A DNA stretch of 46,842 nucleotides from Candidatus Chloroploca mongolica (GTDB taxonomy: Bacteria; Chloroflexota; Chloroflexia; Chloroflexales; Chloroflexaceae). Of this stretch, positions 7,100 to 13,792 are shown piece after piece. The position numbers were made by a program, and so were the translations under genes. Numbering within the stretch: the first letter of the stretch is position 1; every line of letters starts with the position of its first letter. Where the stretch lies: the NCBI RefSeq assembly GCF_004762035.2, contig NZ_SIJK02000038.1, forward strand, positions 1 through 46,842, read 5' to 3'. The notes under the pieces are model-generated. The model did no database searches, was not told where the DNA came from, and saw only the letters and a program-made list of their open reading frames with translations.

Positions 7100-7878
7100 T
7101 GCAAGCGATCTATACACCCAAAGGGAAAGCGGGTGAATACGCACCACTGGCGACAAACCCGTATAGCGGTTGTGGGCATGCCTGTGCGTATTGTTACGTT
7201 CCGCGTATTCCTGGGTTGATCACACGGGAAGTCTTCAACGCGGGCGCGGTGGTACGCCCTGGCTACCTTGACGCCCTCCGCAAAGACGCACAGCGCTTGC
7301 AGAAACGAGGTGTAGCCGATCAAGTCCTACTCTCGTTCAGTACCGATCCGTATCACCTCGGTGACACCAGCGTAACCCGCGAAGCGCTGATCATTCTGCG
7401 TGATCACGGCTTTGGTTTTTGTACGTTGACGAAGGGCGGAACGCGGGCGCTACGGGATCTTGATCTCTTTCGCCCTGAACGAGACGCCTTTGCAAGTAGC
7501 TTGACGTGTCTCGACGACACGATATCACGCAAGTGGGAACGGAACGCCGCCCTACCTGAAGATCGGCTTGACGCCCTCCGCACGTTTCACCGTTCCGGTA
7601 TCTTCACCTGGGTAAGCTTGGAACCTACGCTTGACGAAGCAACCAGCATAGCCATTATCGAACGAACGCACAGCTATGTTGATCTCTTCAAGATCGGGAA
7701 AGCAAACTATATCGGTATCGATATCGACTGGGAACGCTACACCCTTCAGGTTATCGAGACGTGTACCCGGCTGGGTGTGCGTCACTACATTAAGCAGGAT
7801 CTTCAACGGTACCTCCCGGCTGGGTACCACAACCCACAGGCTATCGATCAATTTCACACACAAGGGAAAGCAGCATGA
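7099..7878 (+). CDS. Radical SAM protein, SplB/COG1533-like
   Basis: A 259-residue protein. The cluster motif NPYSGCGHACAYCYVP has Cys25, Cys29 and Cys32 in the CX3CX2C spacing of radical SAM enzymes; the surroundings match the spore photoproduct lyase-like group (COG1533), which is common in phages and mobile elements. STDPYH and TLTKGGTRALRDLDL are further typical segments. It lacks the N-terminal part of true spore photoproduct lyases, so DNA photoproduct repair is only a possibility. It sits in a tight operon just before the replication protein, overlapping neighbours by 1 and 4 bases. The role in the element is unknown. Confidence 0.85.
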   Translation: MQAIYTPKGKAGEYAPLATNPYSGCGHACAYCYVPRIPGLITREVFNAGAVVRPGYLDALRKDAQRLQKRGVADQVLLSFSTDPYHLGDTSVTREALIILRDHGFGFCTLTKGGTRALRDLDLFRPERDAFASSLTCLDDTISRKWERNAALPEDRLDALRTFHRSGIFTWVSLEPTLDEATSIAIIERTHSYVDLFKIGKANYIGIDIDWERYTLQVIETCTRLGVRHYIKQDLQRYLPAGYHNPQAIDQFHTQGKAA

Positions 7879-8000
7879 AGACGTATACCACACAACAGCG
7901 CACGGTGTTTGCAGAGATCGTGCGGTTGGTTCTGAAAGACGTTCCGATCATTCCGGTACCGCTGGGTGATCGGGTTGGTGAACGCACCCTAGCCCGCTAA
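7875..8000 (+). CDS. 41-residue hypothetical protein
   Basis: Starts with MKTYTTQQRTVFAEIVRLVL. It overlaps the previous stop by ATGA and ends 13 bases before the replication protein start. The overlap on one side and ribosome-site spacing on the other support real translation. No family is recognised. Confidence 0.6.
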   Translation: MKTYTTQQRTVFAEIVRLVLKDVPIIPVPLGDRVGERTLAR

Positions 8001-8013
8001 CGAGGTGAACGAT

Positions 8014-10506
8014 ATGACGCCATTGCAAGCGGCGTTAAAACTACACGACTTGGGCGCGAACGTAACGGCTATTCCCGAAGGCAAGAAGGAACCTGCCCAC
8101 AAGTGGAAGAAGCTTGAAGCCGTGCGTATGCCACGGGAAGCCGTTCGAACCCTTACCAAATGGGATAGCCCTGGTGGGTGGTATCGAGGTGAAGAGTACC
8201 CGCCCATTGGTACGGTTGGTATTGTCAACGGGATCGCCAGCTGGCGAACGATCGACGTTGACGCCGCGAAGGTGAACGACGTGAAGCAACCGGTACCCGT
8301 GAAGGTGCTTGACACCCTGCTCGGTGCCCTGGGGTTGCCCATAACCTACCCGTGGGCGGGTTCGTCTCGTTCGGGTAAGGGCTTCCACGTTCACGTACGG
8401 TGTGAAGGTGAACTACCCGAACAGATCCGCCTAGCGGCGAAGAAGGACGAACCGGGTGTTATGACACTTCACCCAGCGGCGAACTTCGCCGGGTTGTTCG
8501 ATCACGTTGAACTACGCTGGGAACGGTGCCAAACGGTGTTACCTTCACCCATGGGCTACGAAGGGAACGGCATACCCAGCGAACCGCCCGCCCTGGTTGA
8601 CGTTGATCGCGTAGTTGCGGCGTTGCTTGCCATTGCAGAACCAGCGAAGCCGAACGAGGTGAAGACAGCCAGGGCCACGGCGAAGCCCACGGCGGCCACG
8701 GCGAAGATCGCGGCACCTGTTCAGCAGGGTAGCCACGGGAAGATCACACAGCAGACGCTAGACGCTATTCATAGCCGGTTCGACTGTGTAGCCTGGTTCA
8801 CGGCTGAACTGAACGCAGATACAGACGAAGAACCCAACGGCGATATCCGTATCCTTGGGCATACCGGGTTGATCGTCACGAAGCATAAAACCGGGTGGTA
8901 CGTCTTCGGCGAAGATCGCGGCGGTTCGTGGAAAGACGCGGTTGCATACACGCGGAACCTTGACGTACAAAACGACTTCCGAGAGATCGCGTTGATCGCG
9001 GCTGACTTCCTGAAGATCACCGTGGCATACGACGAACCAGACGCCACGGCGAACCGTACGAACGGAAGATACGACGAAGCCGGTACCCGTGTGGCGCTGT
9101 GGGTACCGGCTTCCTCTGGTTCGTTCCGTGAACTTCCAACGTGGGCAAACGTGACGGACGAAGCGGCGGCAAACGCTTCACCCTGGCTTGACGCGTATCT
9201 CAATTATAGCAGAGTTTGGTCCCCACGTTCATACGACGGCTTCCACACGGCTAGCGCCCTCTGGTTGCTGTCAACTATCGCCGCCCGCCGGGTTGCCTTC
9301 GACTTGGGTAGCCGCCGGTTCACAAACCTGTATATCGCCCTGTGTAGCCGTACCAGTTTGTACGCGAAAACTTCCGCCGTGAAGATCGCGGGTGATCTGT
9401 TAGAACGGGCTGGGTTGTCGTTCCTGTTGCTTCCCAGCGAAAGCACACCAGCGGCGTTCCTCCGAGGGTTAGCCGGGAGGGTACCGGATAGCTGGGAGGT
9501 GCTACCCGAAGAACAGCAGCGAACCGTCTTGTTAAAGCTAGCGTTCGCCGGACAACGCGGCTGGCAATATGACGAGTTTGGGCAAAAGATCGCCGCTATG
9601 CTGAAAGACGGCGGAATTATGGCTGACTTTCGCGGTATCCTTCGTCGGTTAGACGACACACCAGACTACTTTGAATATGAGACGATCAGCCGAGGGCTAG
9701 AACGGGTTGATCGCCCATACCTGTCACTGTTCGCGGCGTTGACACCTGCTGATCTTGCGCCCTTCGCCCGCAAGGGTTCGGCCTTGTGGGGCGACGGCTT
9801 CCTTGCCCGCTTCATTCTGGTAACGCCGCCCTCGGACGCGCTACCGAACCGGGAACGCTTTCCCGTCGGCACCCGCGTTCCGCCGGCAGAACTGGTAACA
9901 ACCTTGCGGAACTGGCACGAACGGTTAGGAACGCCACGGGCAACGGTGAACCCGCGTCCAACGGACGATAAACGCCAGAAGGCAACCTACGATATCGAGG
10001 TAACGCCGCGTGATCCGCAGGTATGCCAGTTCGGGAACGCGGTACGTGATCGCTTCTATGCGTACCATGACGCCCTCACGGAACTAGCCGCACAGTCCGA
10101 ACAGCAGGATCTTGACGGTTCCTACACACGGAACGCGGAACGGGCGTTCCGGGTTGCGGCGTTGCTGGCCAGCTTAGAGAACGACGGTGTTATCGAGGAA
10201 CGCCATTGGGCACGGGCGCAACAGATCGCGGAACAATGGCGGCGTGAACTGCACAACCTGGTTGACGCCCTGGCTACCCAGGAAGTACAAACCCGTTCCG
10301 CGTCTGTCGAAGACAAGATCCTACGGGTACTCGGACGCGGCGGCGATCATACCGCCCGTGAAGTTGCCCAGTTCGCCCATGTCAGTTCACAAGAAGCGCT
10401 AGCCTGTCTGTCAACCCTGGTAAACCTGGGTGAAGTTGACGTACAACCAGCGGGCCGGACGAACCGCTATAGCCTGTTACAACGGGAGAAACAACATGCC
10501 GCGTAA
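8014..10506 (+). CDS. Replication protein: PrimPol domain plus DUF3987-like helicase region
   Basis: An 830-residue protein. The N-terminal region resembles bifunctional primase-polymerase (archaeo-eukaryotic primase) domains: TIDVDAA supplies the metal-binding D-x-D (about residues 81-83) and SGKGFHVHV the conserved His (about 125). The region from about 370 to 620 (NLYIALCSRTSLYAKTSA…, WQYDEFGQ, RPYLSLFAALTPADL) looks like DUF3987/phage-plasmid helicase proteins; its P-loop is degenerate (SRTSLYAKTSA). A small winged-helix-like C-terminus ends the protein. It would prime or drive replication of the excised element, as Rep-PrimPol does in some AICEs. The start at 8014 follows GAGGTG. Confidence 0.82.
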   Translation: MTPLQAALKLHDLGANVTAIPEGKKEPAHKWKKLEAVRMPREAVRTLTKWDSPGGWYRGEEYPPIGTVGIVNGIASWRTIDVDAAKVNDVKQPVPVKVLDTLLGALGLPITYPWAGSSRSGKGFHVHVRCEGELPEQIRLAAKKDEPGVMTLHPAANFAGLFDHVELRWERCQTVLPSPMGYEGNGIPSEPPALVDVDRVVAALLAIAEPAKPNEVKTARATAKPTAATAKIAAPVQQGSHGKITQQTLDAIHSRFDCVAWFTAELNADTDEEPNGDIRILGHTGLIVTKHKTGWYVFGEDRGGSWKDAVAYTRNLDVQNDFREIALIAADFLKITVAYDEPDATANRTNGRYDEAGTRVALWVPASSGSFRELPTWANVTDEAAANASPWLDAYLNYSRVWSPRSYDGFHTASALWLLSTIAARRVAFDLGSRRFTNLYIALCSRTSLYAKTSAVKIAGDLLERAGLSFLLLPSESTPAAFLRGLAGRVPDSWEVLPEEQQRTVLLKLAFAGQRGWQYDEFGQKIAAMLKDGGIMADFRGILRRLDDTPDYFEYETISRGLERVDRPYLSLFAALTPADLAPFARKGSALWGDGFLARFILVTPPSDALPNRERFPVGTRVPPAELVTTLRNWHERLGTPRATVNPRPTDDKRQKATYDIEVTPRDPQVCQFGNAVRDRFYAYHDALTELAAQSEQQDLDGSYTRNAERAFRVAALLASLENDGVIEERHWARAQQIAEQWRRELHNLVDALATQEVQTRSASVEDKILRVLGRGGDHTAREVAQFAHVSSQEALACLSTLVNLGEVDVQPAGRTNRYSLLQREKQHAA

Positions 10507-11068
10507 CCTATACGACTACTACCCAACGCCCTACGCCCTTGCAGACGCGGTGTTAGCGAACTTGGCGGCTACGGGTGCGAACCCGAAGACGATCCTAGAC
10601 GTGGGCGCGGGTTCGGGTGTGTTTGGAACAGCCGCCCGATCCTGGTTCCCGAACGCCCATATCACGGGTATCGAACTACGGAACGAACCACACCCAGCGG
10701 CGTACGATACCTGGTACGCCGCAACAGACGCCCTGCTGTGCGAACTACCCAAGGTTGACGCGATCATAGGGAACCCGCCTTACGATCTTGCAGAACCGAT
10801 CCTACGCCGCGTCCTACCACAACTGAACGTTGCTGGGTGTGCGCTGTTTGTGTTGCGTCTGTCGTTCCTGGGAAGCGTGAAGCGTGAAGCCTTCTGGAAT
10901 GCACACCCAGCGGCGGAGGTATCGATCATTGTTCCGCGTCCAAGCTTCACCGCAGACGGGAAGACGGACGCGGCGGAGTATGCATTGTTCCGGTGGAATG
11001 CCTCGCTATCGAGGTACCCATACCAGAACTGGTTACGGTGGAAGAAACAGAACGAGGTGAACGTATGA
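10496..11068 (+). CDS. SAM-dependent DNA adenine methyltransferase-like protein
   Basis: A 190-residue protein with the SAM-binding motif DVGAGSG (35-41) and the amino-methyltransferase motif NPPY (93-96). NPPY with this spacing indicates an N6-adenine or related amino-methyltransferase. It is short and no restriction enzyme is nearby, so it is probably an orphan modification enzyme that protects the element DNA on entry. The ATG at 10496 overlaps the replication gene by 11 bases. The recognition sequence cannot be predicted. Confidence 0.8.
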   Translation: MPRNLYDYYPTPYALADAVLANLAATGANPKTILDVGAGSGVFGTAARSWFPNAHITGIELRNEPHPAAYDTWYAATDALLCELPKVDAIIGNPPYDLAEPILRRVLPQLNVAGCALFVLRLSFLGSVKREAFWNAHPAAEVSIIVPRPSFTADGKTDAAEYALFRWNASLSRYPYQNWLRWKKQNEVNV

Positions 11069-11574
11069 CGGCGGAACTAGTCTATCTACAAAACCAACTG
11101 AACGCCTTGGACGCCGCTATTGACGCGGTGAAGACAGACGCGGAACGGACGCGGTATGCCACGGTACAGATCGACGGTGTGTCGGACGAACTTACCCGGC
11201 TTGCCATGGCAAGCGCACGGAACGCCCTTGCGGAACGCTTCGACAGACAGCGGCGATCATTGGAAAGTGATCGCCTTCGGGTAGCGCAACAGTACGCACG
11301 GGCAAAGCAGAACCTTGCAGACGCACGGGCGAACCTTGCCAGGTTGGAAGCCGTAGCGGAGCGTGACGCACAGATCGCCCGTGAACTGAACGCGGCGATC
11401 CCACACCTCCAAGTAGCGGCTAGTCTTTGGCCTGTCGGGCGAGAGAACCGCACGGCGGCGGAACTTGCCCAACGTGCGAAAGCAGAAGCGGAACGCTACG
11501 CCCTCACAGCCGCAAACATAGCGCACCACCGGAACCAGATCGAACGGTTGTCAGAGGGTTGGAACGAAGACTAG
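11065..11574 (+). CDS. Coiled-coil hypothetical protein
   Basis: A 169-residue, Ala/Arg/Glu-rich, almost wholly helical protein with heptad-like spacing (LEAVAERDAQIAREL). It starts at ATG 11065, overlapping the methyltransferase stop as ATGA. An open frame extends upstream to 10993, but the overlap and the GAGGTGA ribosome site favour 11065. No family recognised. Confidence 0.65.
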   Translation: MTAELVYLQNQLNALDAAIDAVKTDAERTRYATVQIDGVSDELTRLAMASARNALAERFDRQRRSLESDRLRVAQQYARAKQNLADARANLARLEAVAERDAQIARELNAAIPHLQVAASLWPVGRENRTAAELAQRAKAEAERYALTAANIAHHRNQIERLSEGWNED

Positions 11575-11580
11575 CGCCCA

Positions 11581-11624
11581 ACGGCTTCACCCTGTTGCCC
11601 ATGTTCGTAGCAGGGTGAAGCCGT
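11581..11624. repeat. 14-bp inverted repeat between element genes
   Basis: Arms ACGGCTTCACCCTG (11581-11594) and CAGGGTGAAGCCGT (11611-11624) with a 16-base loop, 6 bases after the coiled-coil gene. No T-run follows. It may be a partial terminator or RNA processing site separating the replication unit from the next two genes. Confidence 0.7.
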
Positions 11625-11652
11625 CAACAAAAGCTAGCCAAGGAGAAACACC

Positions 11653-12033
11653 ATGGCACGAAACAAGCAGAAACAAGCCCAATTGATCGCCGCGATCATG
11701 TCCGGGTTGTCCGTACGTGACGCAGCGGCACAAGTGGGCGTGAACTATCAAACCGCCCGGATCTGGCATATGGAACCAGACTTCAAGCAACAGCTTGCAG
11801 ACGCACGAAAGTTGTTGATCGCAGACGCCTTAGACAAGCAGCTATCTATCGCCCGTACTGCGTCCGAGGTGATCGCGGCGATCTTGGGTGATCCCAGCGT
11901 TCCGCCCTCGGTGCGTCTGAAAGCAGCGGAGGGTGTGCTTGATCGGGTAACCACCTGGCTAGAATTGTCGGACTTGGACGCACGGCTTACCATTATCGAG
12001 GAACGACATGCGGCTGAACAAGCGGAGGGTTAA
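11653..12033 (+). CDS. HTH protein, terminase-small-subunit/transposase-HTH-like
   Basis: A 126-residue protein. Residues 8-45 (AQLIAAIMSGLSVRDAAAQVGVNYQTARIWHME) form a homeodomain-like HTH of the type seen at the start of phage small terminase subunits and transposases. No large terminase is present, so packaging is unlikely. A strong AAGGAG lies upstream of the ATG. It probably binds DNA of the element, for example at a regulatory or replication site. Confidence 0.65.
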   Translation: MARNKQKQAQLIAAIMSGLSVRDAAAQVGVNYQTARIWHMEPDFKQQLADARKLLIADALDKQLSIARTASEVIAAILGDPSVPPSVRLKAAEGVLDRVTTWLELSDLDARLTIIEERHAAEQAEG

Positions 12034-12427
12034 GAAGGCAATGGACGCAGCGGAACAGCGTATGATCGAACAAGCAGCGGCGATAGCGCAAGAAGTACGG
12101 GCAACCTTGACGGCGGAGGAATTGATCATACTTATGGCGGTTGCCCGTGATCTGGAACCCTACCCGGCTGAACTAGACAAGCGCACAACCGCCGATCTTA
12201 CCAGACGCGGCTTTTACTACCTCACGAACCCATTGGTAGAACGCTATGGGCGTGACGAAGTAACCCGCCGGTTGGTTGACGTTATGCCAGACACGCCGCG
12301 TGACGCCCTTCACCATATCCTACAACGGGCGGAACGTCACTACACGGGTGACGACGTAGCATACCTTGCGCTGTTGCGGCGGTTGGTTGCGGAGGAACGC
12401 GAACGAGAGGGTACCCATATGGGTTGA
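12008..12427 (+). CDS. Hypothetical helical protein
   Basis: A 139-residue charged helical protein that overlaps the preceding gene by 26 bases. GAGGAACG precedes the ATG. No domain is recognised. It is the last gene of the rightward unit: a strong terminator follows 26 bases later. Confidence 0.6.
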   Translation: MRLNKRRVKKAMDAAEQRMIEQAAAIAQEVRATLTAEELIILMAVARDLEPYPAELDKRTTADLTRRGFYYLTNPLVERYGRDEVTRRLVDVMPDTPRDALHHILQRAERHYTGDDVAYLALLRRLVAEEREREGTHMG

Positions 12428-12453
12428 AGACGTTTTCAGCGTCTTAGAATGGC

Positions 12454-12492
12454 GCACACGAAGCCGGGTTTTTCGGCTTCGTGTGCTTTTTT
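12454..12492 (+). terminator. Intrinsic terminator of the element operon
   Basis: A perfect 13-bp stem (12454-12466 with 12474-12486; arm GCACACGAAGCCG), a GGTTTTT loop and six T residues (12487-12492). It is placed right after the last rightward gene. Confidence 0.93.
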
Positions 12493-12545
12493 GTGTGCAG
12501 TGAGGTGTGAAGGTTCGAACCACGTTGTAGGCGTTCGCCCTGGCA

Positions 12546-12568
12546 AAATTCCGCACGGTGCGGAATTT
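12546..12568. promoter_or_regulatory. 23-bp palindrome in the right non-coding region
   Basis: AAATTCCGCAC-G-GTGCGGAATTT is a perfect inverted repeat with a one-base centre. A degenerate echo (AAATTGCGGTATTT) follows at about 12574-12587. It looks like a protein-binding site, such as an operator or resolution/replication site. I see no gene in 12493-12867; the region holds this palindrome, the right GCTACAC array and a hairpin. Confidence 0.7.
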
Positions 12569-12697
12569 CACGCAAATTGCGGTATTTCACCTCGAGACGG
12601 CGGCCGCCCTCAGTGAAGCCGCGGCGAAGCCACAACGCAGATCGGGCGGTGAACCTGGCAAGGAAAGCGCAAGGAAAGCGCAAGGGTGCGTAGCAAA

Positions 12698-12752
12698 GTG
12701 TAGCAAGTGTAGCGTGTAGCAAGTGTAGCAACCTTGTATATATCTGCTACAC
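12698..12752 (-). repeat. Right GCTACAC repeat array (inverted copy of the left one)
   Basis: GTGTAGC occurs at 12698-12704, 12707-12713, 12714-12720 and 12723-12729, with an opposed GCTACAC at 12746-12752 across a TATATATC centre. Spacing is the same as in the left array (4507-4567), and about 40 bases are identical in inverted orientation. Two GGAAAGCGCAA units precede it at about 12661-12683. Confidence 0.85.
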
Positions 12753-12827
12753 TTCCCGAACGAGAGGAACAAACACCATACAACAATACATATGTTCTAT
12801 TTTATCTTTTAGGGTGTTTGGGAAGAA

Positions 12828-12857
12828 GAGGAACGTACCAGACTGCGTACGTTCCTC
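12828..12857 (-). terminator. Hairpin after the 85-residue gene
   Basis: Arms GAGGAACGTAC (12828-12838) and GTACGTTCCTC (12847-12857) with an 8-base loop, 10 bases beyond the stop of the leftward gene. On that strand it is followed by a pyrimidine-rich TTCTTCCC stretch, so it may be a moderate terminator. Confidence 0.6.
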
Positions 12858-12867
12858 GTTCAGCAGG

Positions 12868-13125
12868 TTAGCGGGCGGTGATCGTGGCGTGTAGTCCGAG
12901 GGCGAAGAGGTGATCGGCTAGGGCGTTCGCCGTGGCGCGGTTGGTTGTTACCAGTTCGCCATGTTCCGTGAAGCGTACGAAGCCGGGTACCCGGCTGGCA
13001 AGGGTAGCGAAGTCTTCCCAGCAAAGATCGGGCGGAGGTGTGGTTGTGGCGGCCCTGGTAAGCAGACACAACGCCGCGTAGTAGCGGCGGCTGTCTTCGC
13101 TGTTCGGTGATACGGTGAAGTTCAT
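12868..13125 (-). CDS. 85-residue hypothetical protein, downstream of int only in the circle
   Basis: Encodes MNFTVSPNSEDSRRYYAALC… with a good GAGAGGAACC ribosome site. No family is recognised. In the circular element the recombinase stop at 13150 lies only 24 bases upstream on the same strand, so the two genes would form an operon driven by the int promoter at 4143-4115. In the integrated state that promoter is about 9 kb away and separated by host DNA, and I see no promoter of its own in 13126-13209. It may be expressed mainly after excision. A control or transfer/exclusion role is possible but unproven. Confidence 0.75.
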   Translation of the reverse strand: MNFTVSPNSEDSRRYYAALCLLTRAATTTPPPDLCWEDFATLASRVPGFVRFTEHGELVTTNRATANALADHLFALGLHATITAR

Positions 13126-13149
13126 AGGGTTGGTTCCTCTCTCAGCAGG

Positions 13150-13209
13150 TTACGCGGCGATCAACTTCGACAGAATGAGGTACGCGGGTTGTGCTTTTGT
13201 GTTAAGACT
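13150..13209 (-). other. int: Native 3' end of the recombinase gene, cut off by integration
   Basis: Joining the element ends at the att core makes the recombinase frame continue …NDIH then SLNTKAQPAYLILSKLIAA and a TAA stop (13152-13150). I translated this by hand, codon by codon: the core encodes (N/D)-D-I-H in the same phase at both junctions. The 19-residue tail ends in IAA, which resembles the C-terminal degradation signals read by ClpXP (such as LAA). In the integrated state these codons have no start and are not part of the recombinase. Confidence 0.85.
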
Positions 13210-13220
13210 ATGAATATCGT
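13210..13220 (+). other. attR: attR core (direct repeat ATGAATATCGT)
   Basis: Right copy of the 11-bp identity. The left flank CTTTTGTGTTAAGACT is the element arm and the right flank CTTCACCCCGTAC is the permease gene. Serine integrases need only a 2-bp central identity, so 11 bp is generous but ordinary. Confidence 0.85.
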
Positions 13221-13788
13221 CTTCACCCCGTACGGCTGGGAGTGGCGCATCAAGCGCGGTGATCTCTCTGCCTCGCTGCTCCGCCCGATCCATCCACTCC
13301 ATCAGGATCTTGCCTATTTTGGCGGCTGGAAGCTTGTGGTGATTGTGCTCTGGTTGCCGATTGCGGCGATCCTGGCCTTTATCTTTCAACCCACGCTGAA
13401 CCCAACCCCACTGGAGATCGGGGTCTTTGCTGTTGCGATCTGGGGGGCCTATCTCATTCGCTCGATGTTCCTCTGGCTGCTCGGCATGATCACGTTCTGG
13501 ACAACCCGCGTCAGTGCGCTCTATGAGCTCTATTTCGCGGTTGAACTGCTGCTCTCGGGGCGCCTCGTACCGATGAGTCTCTTGCCACCCTGGGCCCGCG
13601 ATCTCGCCATGTTTATGCCGTTCCAATGGACGTTTGGCTTTCCCATCGAGGCGCTCGTCGGGACGCTCAGTACCACCGAACTCCTGACCGGCCTGGCGAT
13701 CCAGGTGCTCTGGATTCTCATTGGCCTTGGGCTGGTGCAGCTTGTCTGGCGCGCCGGGGTACGCCGCTATGGCGCTGTGGGAGGGTAA
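13210..13788 (+). pseudogene. ABC-2 permease A, 3' fragment
   Basis: From the attR core (MNIV) the frame continues FTPYGWEWRIKRGDLSASLLRPIHP… through 192 residues with about five membrane segments and the usual permease end. It is in the same phase as 2270-2496, so excision rebuilds a 264-residue permease. The ATG inside the core has no ribosome site, so in the integrated state this part is probably not translated efficiently. No stop or frameshift has accumulated, which suggests recent insertion or continuing excision. Confidence 0.9.
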
Positions 13789-13792
13789 TGCG

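Larger units (their letters stand above)
2486..13220. mobile_element. Integrative element, AICE-like, with serine recombinase (10.7 kb)
   Basis: The element is bounded by the direct repeat ATGAATATCGT (2486-2496 and 13210-13220) and splits an ABC permease gene in frame. It carries an integrase, an excisionase-like protein, a TM protein, an FtsK/HerA-like translocase, a PrimPol-type replication protein, a methyltransferase and cargo genes. There are no capsid, portal or tail genes and no multi-gene type IV secretion set. Base use differs by eye from the flanks: GAC and GAA codons dominate for Asp and Glu, whereas the host genes use more GAT. The integrase, replication protein and single FtsK-like translocase match the known plan of actinomycete integrative conjugative elements; assignment to that class is inference. 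Confidence 0.92.

Noticed and set aside
12444-12731. Minus-strand frame beginning MLHLLHATLATLC, matched by a similar peptide at 4528
   Set aside because: The similarity comes only from the inverted GCTACAC arrays; the rest of the frame crosses the terminator and palindrome and has no ribosome site.
2486-13220. Prophage
   Set aside because: No capsid, portal, large terminase, tail or lysis genes are seen. The small terminase-like HTH at 11653 alone is not enough.
13210-13788. Independent permease gene starting at ATG 13210
   Set aside because: The ATG is inside the att core, lacks a ribosome site, and the protein would miss its first 72 residues; the intact gene is rebuilt by joining with 2270-2485.
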